Positions 60,672 through 64,000 of a stretch of 64,000 nt of DNA are shown piece by piece. The notes beneath the pieces are model-generated. The model was not told where the DNA came from. It worked only from the letters and a program-made list of their open reading frames with translations, and did not search any database. The translations under genes were made by a program, and so were the position numbers. Position 1 is the first letter of the stretch, and each line of letters opens with the position of its first letter. The stretch covers positions 186,001-250,000 of the forward strand of contig NZ_LAHL01000003.1 of the NCBI RefSeq assembly GCF_000966195.1, given 5' to 3'. This DNA is from Domibacillus robiginosus. Its GTDB lineage: Bacteria; Bacillota; Bacilli; Bacillales; Domibacillaceae.

Positions 60672-62093
60672 TATTTTAATGGTAAATGTGGTGCCGAGAG
60701 AGGATGTTTCCTTCAGCTCTAAATCGCCGTCCATCGCCCGGGCAAGAAGCTGACTGAAGGGAAGGCCGAGGCCAAGGCCGCGAACTTTGTATTTTTTATT
60801 TTCTCCCCGGTAAAACCGTTCGAAAATCAGCATTTTTTCAGCTTCCGGGATGCCGATTCCTGTATCAGAAACGTCAATGAGCGCACATGATTCATCGTTC
60901 CGAATTGTGACAAACAGCTGCCCTTTTGTTTCGATCGCATGGGCTGCGTTATTCAGCAAATTCATCATAATTTGCTGAAGGCGGTCAGGATCAGTCAGAA
61001 CAATCAAATCCCGTTCATATGGCTGGAAGTGAACAGGAATGCCGGCTGGATTGCGGGCCAGATTCCATTCGTGAACGATGTCGCCTGTCAGTTCGTTGAG
61101 TTCATGCGGAGCGGTTGAAACGGGCAAGGCATTCGCCGCAAATGTATTAAATTCGAGCAGATCATTGATCATATTCTGCATTCGTTCCGTTTCTTTCAAA
61201 GAAATGGTCAGGAATTCCTTTGCTTCTTCGCCAGTAACGACATCGTCTTTCACAGCTTGAAGCAGGCCGCTGATTGAGGTAACAGGTGTTTTTAATTCAT
61301 GAGTAACACCCGCAAGCAGTTCAGCACGAATTGATTCAAGCTGCTCGAGGCGGACAGCCATATCGTTAAATGAGGTGACAAGATCGTATACTTCCTGTTC
61401 TTTCGCCCTCGAAGGCTTTAAATGTACACCATAGTTGCCATTGCGGATTTCCTTGGCAGCAGCTGCTGCTGCGCTGATTGGGCGGGAAAGCCGGCGCGAC
61501 AGAATGTAAATGGCTGCCCAGCCAAGCAGTCCGCTGCCAAGAATGAGCATGGCGAGCAGCCGGTACTCGTCATTTAATTCTGCAAACTCATCCTCCGGCT
61601 GAAGCATGACAACCCAGCCGAATGTCACATCATTTACGATAATCGGTTTTTTGATTAAGTAAACAATAGCATCGTTGTTTATGCCGGAAAAGGTTTGCAC
61701 GGCATTATTTTTTTCAAGCACAGCAGTCGGAAATGAACTTTCTCTGTACAAGTCATCATCGCCGGAAGACAGGATCACACCATTGACATCGGTAATAAAA
61801 ATGGAAGGAGGAGAGTCCATTTTCATTAGTTCATCACGCACATCCAGCATGTCCCGGTCCAGGTAGGCTGTTTGTGCAGAGTTTTCATCAGTCTGCTGGC
61901 TGCCAGCAATACGGCCGGCAAGCTCTGCCGCTAAAAATTCAGACACATCCAGCCGATTTTGAAGCGTTGTATGCTGAATCCAAACGACTGACAGCAAAGC
62001 TAGAAACAAAAGACCGAGTGCGAGCGTGACGGCATAGCGCGTCGTCCAGTAACGAAGCAGGGAAATGCGCCGGGTTCTATTCCGCCGTAACAA
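60657..62093 (-). CDS. Membrane sensor histidine kinase (HAMP-HisKA-HATPase)
   Basis: A 478-residue kinase. Membrane helices at about 20-39 and 179-198 enclose an outer sensor domain of about 140 residues with a PAS/Cache-like FITDVNGVILSSGDDD. HAMP follows (199-250), then HisKA with phospho-accepting His265 (LAGVTHELKTPV), and the ATPase with N box LLNNAAHAIE, G1 DTGIGIPE and G2 GLGLGLPFSQL. The only sensible start is a TTG at 62093, inside the last codons of the regulator gene (17-base overlap), because no in-frame ATG or GTG precedes the first helix. The signal sensed is unknown. Confidence 0.88.
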   Translation of the reverse strand: MLRRNRTRRISLLRYWTTRYAVTLALGLLFLALLSVVWIQHTTLQNRLDVSEFLAAELAGRIAGSQQTDENSAQTAYLDRDMLDVRDELMKMDSPPSIFITDVNGVILSSGDDDLYRESSFPTAVLEKNNAVQTFSGINNDAIVYLIKKPIIVNDVTFGWVVMLQPEDEFAELNDEYRLLAMLILGSGLLGWAAIYILSRRLSRPISAAAAAAKEIRNGNYGVHLKPSRAKEQEVYDLVTSFNDMAVRLEQLESIRAELLAGVTHELKTPVTSISGLLQAVKDDVVTGEEAKEFLTISLKETERMQNMINDLLEFNTFAANALPVSTAPHELNELTGDIVHEWNLARNPAGIPVHFQPYERDLIVLTDPDRLQQIMMNLLNNAAHAIETKGQLFVTIRNDESCALIDVSDTGIGIPEAEKMLIFERFYRGENKKYKVRGLGLGLPFSQLLARAMDGDLELKETSSLGTTFTIKIKKQD

Positions 62094-62760
62094 ATTGATA
62101 TCCCAGGCCGCGCAGCGTTTTAATTTCCCCCTCGGATGACGGCCACTTTGCAAGTGCTTTGCGAATTCTTTTAACAGATAAATCGACTGCACGATCACTT
62201 CCATCGTAATCATGTCCCCATACTTCATCAAGAAGCTGATCTCTCGTAAATGTCCGGTTTGGTGCCGCAGCCAGAAACAGGAGCAGGGACAAATCACGCG
62301 GTGTCAGCGTGATATCTTTATTGGCTAAGAGAACACGATGGGCTGTAAAGTCAATAGCCAGGCTGCCAAAGTGACGGATACTGTCATCAGTCTGCTTTTC
62401 ATTGGAGCGACGCAGCACTGCCCGTACACGTGCTACCACTTCGTCGGCAATAAACGGCTTGGAAATATAATCGTCCGCACCGCCATTTAAGCCGTCGAGT
62501 CGGTAATTTACATCATTTAAGGCAGTCAGCATAATAACGGGACAGCTGCTGTTTTCCCGAATTTCTTTTAATACAGTCCAGCCGTCTTTTCCGGGCATCA
62601 TTACGTCCAGTAAAACGAGCGAAGGGGAAGCCAGATGAAACTTTTCTATCGCTTCTGTTCCGTTAAAGGCCTGTACTACCTCAAATCCGGCTTTCGCTAT
62701 ATACACTTTTAATACCTGGCTGATCGCCGGTTCATCTTCTGCAATTAAAATGGTCTGCAT
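62077..62760 (-). CDS. OmpR-family response regulator
   Basis: A 227-residue regulator. The receiver domain (1-115) has acidic E8-D9, phospho-acceptor Asp52 (LLDVMMPGKDGW), Thr in VIMLTAL and Lys in YISKPF. The winged-helix DNA-binding domain (130-227) has DLSLLLFLAAAPNRTFTRDQLLDEVWG and DLSVKRIRKALAK. The ATG at 62760 is behind AAAGGAAG; a longer open frame upstream lacks support. It is co-transcribed with the kinase. Confidence 0.93.
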   Translation of the reverse strand: MQTILIAEDEPAISQVLKVYIAKAGFEVVQAFNGTEAIEKFHLASPSLVLLDVMMPGKDGWTVLKEIRENSSCPVIMLTALNDVNYRLDGLNGGADDYISKPFIADEVVARVRAVLRRSNEKQTDDSIRHFGSLAIDFTAHRVLLANKDITLTPRDLSLLLFLAAAPNRTFTRDQLLDEVWGHDYDGSDRAVDLSVKRIRKALAKWPSSEGEIKTLRGLGYQFVTAE

Positions 62761-62854
62761 AACAATTCTTCCTTTCTGACAGCAGTCATTTTCAAATAAA
62801 AGCGAAAATGGCTGTGTTTTGTAACAAATTATATCGCAAATGGGAGGATTCGAT

Positions 62855-62885
62855 AAAAAACCGGCCAAAAGAGGCCGGTTTTTTT
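62855..62885. terminator. Terminator of the small secreted-protein gene
   Basis: AAACCGGCC and GGCCGGTTT pair around a short A-rich loop with A and T tracts on both sides. It overlaps the stop of the minus-strand secreted-protein gene. Confidence 0.88.
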
Positions 62886-63342
62886 AATAAAATCCATTTA
62901 ATTGTTCAGCTGCTGCTCCGTTTACCTTTGCAATCGCGGCAATAATTTCTTTTGTACGCTGTCCATCTGTTTCGATGCCAAAGCGATCTGCTGCTTTATA
63001 TACCGCGGTTTTATGTGTCTCTTTTACCTCAAGACGCAAGGCTTTTTCTGTTTTGCCATCTGTGTTTATATTCAGCTTCTCTGCCAGGCTTTGAAGCTTC
63101 GCCATTCTCACCTTTTTTGCGGCTGTTTCTAAATCGTCTCCTTCAATGTGAAGACCATATTCAGCTGCCTGGGCGGCAATAACATCCGTAAACTTTTTCG
63201 TACCGGCTCGTGCAACAGACGGCGCCGTTTGTATTTTCGTTAATTGTGGAGAAGCAGCTTGAGCTGGAGAAGAGGGGACACTGCTTAAAATAGTAAAGGA
63301 CAGTGCACCGGTCATTACATATGACATGGTTTTCTTCTTCAT
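62884..63342 (-). CDS. Small secreted protein with three short repeats
   Basis: A 152-residue protein of unknown function. It has a clear signal peptide (MKKKTMSYVMTGALSFTIL, cut after AQA near residue 29). The mature part contains three similar helical repeats, at 59-78 (AAEYGLHIEGDDLETAAKKV), 86-105 (LAEKLNINTDGKTEKALRLE) and 117-136 (AADRFGIETDGQRTKEIIAA). Each has the pattern A-x-x-(aromatic or Leu)-(G/N)-I/L-x-x-(E/D)-G. No cysteine or enzyme motif is seen. GGAGGATC precedes the ATG. The next 307 bases upstream (63343-63649) hold no gene. Confidence 0.75.
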   Translation of the reverse strand: MKKKTMSYVMTGALSFTILSSVPSSPAQAASPQLTKIQTAPSVARAGTKKFTDVIAAQAAEYGLHIEGDDLETAAKKVRMAKLQSLAEKLNINTDGKTEKALRLEVKETHKTAVYKAADRFGIETDGQRTKEIIAAIAKVNGAAAEQLNGFY

Positions 63343-63649
63343 GATTGATCCTCCTAGTTCATAAACAACAATATAATGACAGTGTACGCAAGAATTGTGT
63401 CAACTGAATGTCAAATATATAAAAAATTAATGACTTTATTAATTTCGAGATAAAAAAGCAGAAAAACAAGCTCAGAAACGTTTGGATTGCTGTATAAAAA
63501 TCTGTTTGGGCAAAATCTTGAGCATGTGTATGGATTCTTCTTTAATATGACTATTGTTACTTTTGTAAACTAAGAGTGTTAAATATAAAATAGATATTTA
63601 AGTAACTAATTATTGAAAAGTGGAAAGATATCATCTTTTATCAAAATGG

Positions 63650-63668
63650 TGTATACTAGGGGTATACA
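63650..63668. promoter_or_regulatory. Palindromic operator candidate of the HxlR-type gene
   Basis: TGTATAC-TAGGG-GTATACA is a perfect inverted repeat 14 bases before the gene. It includes a -10-like TATACT, so it is well placed for self-repression. Confidence 0.65.
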
Positions 63669-63682
63669 AAAGAGGTGAAAGA

Positions 63683-64000
63683 ATGATGGAGCTTTGTCCA
63701 AAAGTAGAAAAAGCCATGCAGCTGTTAGGGAAGCGATGGACTGGTCTTGTGATTAAACAGCTTTTGGAGCGGCCGCAGCGATTTTCTGAAATCAAAGCCG
63801 GGTTTCCAATCAGCGGCAAGCTGCTGACAGAGCGGCTGAAAGAACTCGAAGAAGAAGGCATGGTCACACGGAAAGTATATGCAGAAGTGCCGGTTCGGGT
63901 TGAGTATACATTAACAGAAAAAGGCCGTGCCTTAAAAGCGGCTATTACAGAAATAGAGCATTGGGCGCATGAATGGGTTGAGCTTGAGGAACACGTCTAA
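63683..64000 (+). CDS. HxlR-family redox regulator (YodB/CatR-like)
   Basis: A 105-residue winged-helix regulator of the HxlR/DUF24 family. The near-N-terminal cysteine in MMELCPKVEKAMQLLGKRW matches the conserved redox-sensing cysteine of YodB and CatR, which respond to quinones and diamide. The recognition segment FSEIKAGFPISGKLLTERLKELEEEG and wing YAEVPVRVEYTLTEKG are typical. ATGs at 63683 and 63686 both suit AGAGGTG. The gene ends exactly at the window edge with TAA. Confidence 0.88.
   Translation: MMELCPKVEKAMQLLGKRWTGLVIKQLLERPQRFSEIKAGFPISGKLLTERLKELEEEGMVTRKVYAEVPVRVEYTLTEKGRALKAAITEIEHWAHEWVELEEHV

Noticed and set aside
62094-62297. N-terminal extension of the histidine kinase to 546 residues
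   Set aside because: The extra 68 codons are the response-regulator gene read in another frame, without a ribosome site.

Overview
The window is chromosomal DNA of a Bacillaceae bacterium (low-to-medium GC Firmicute). The gene order closely follows the Bacillus subtilis block uvrA–hprK–lgt–his–trxB–yvcIJKL–crh–clpP–sigL–cggR–gapA–pgk–tpi–pgm–eno–secG–yvaK–rnr–smpB–ssrA. Strong GGAGG-type ribosome binding sites, NTG starts and hairpin/T-tract terminators agree with this. It is not B. subtilis itself: several insertions and losses separate it from that map. I cannot fix the genus from sequence reading alone.

Layout. 1-6.9 kb: 3' end of uvrA, yvlB/yvlD, a divergent amidase, and the hprK-lgt-yvoD-ppaX-yvoF operon (HPr kinase, lipoprotein modification, pyrophosphate clearance). 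7-9.7 kb: accessory genes (secreted beta-helix protein, DUF4003 protein). 9.9-16.5 kb: complete histidine operon hisZGDBHAFI with a palindromic operator candidate. 16.6-23.2 kb: yvcD, trxB, then yvcI-rapZ-yvcK-whiA-crh. 23.2-25 kb: an insertion between crh and clpP holding a repeat, an AT-rich PD-(D/E)XK/HNH-repeat nuclease gene and tRNA-Arg(CCG). 25-35 kb: clpP under a CtsR site, rpoN (sigma-54), a glutaredoxin, and the central glycolytic genes cggR-gapA-pgk-tpiA-gpmI-eno. 35-39.3 kb: secG, yvaK, rnr, smpB and tmRNA.

Downstream of tmRNA the B. subtilis-like order ends and accessory content begins. It includes two orphan surface-polysaccharide genes and a membrane diguanylate cyclase. Next are tnrA divergent from the nitrite reductase operon nirB-nirD-cobA (two perfect TnrA boxes between them) and mhqD behind an MhqR-type palindrome. 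They are followed by an AbrB-like protein, uppP and hflX (with a terminator hairpin in its leader), a putative metalloprotease, an MMPL exporter, a Fur-box-controlled IsdG-like monooxygenase, a MarR regulator, a yclNOPQ-type siderophore importer, an OmpR/HisKA two-component system, a small secreted repeat protein and a YodB/CatR-like HxlR regulator.

The most unusual signal is a pair of related, non-coding, 360-400 bp twin-hairpin elements in opposite orientation (48508-48915 and 52017-52471). Each has about 15-bp terminal inverted repeats and is flanked by a direct duplication of a whole intrinsic terminator hairpin. The two terminators differ in sequence, so the duplication comes from the target and not from the element. 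This suggests a mobile element that inserts at transcription terminators. Other points of interest are the crh-clpP nuclease, the tmRNA tag ending in QAA instead of LAA, and the hflX leader terminator.
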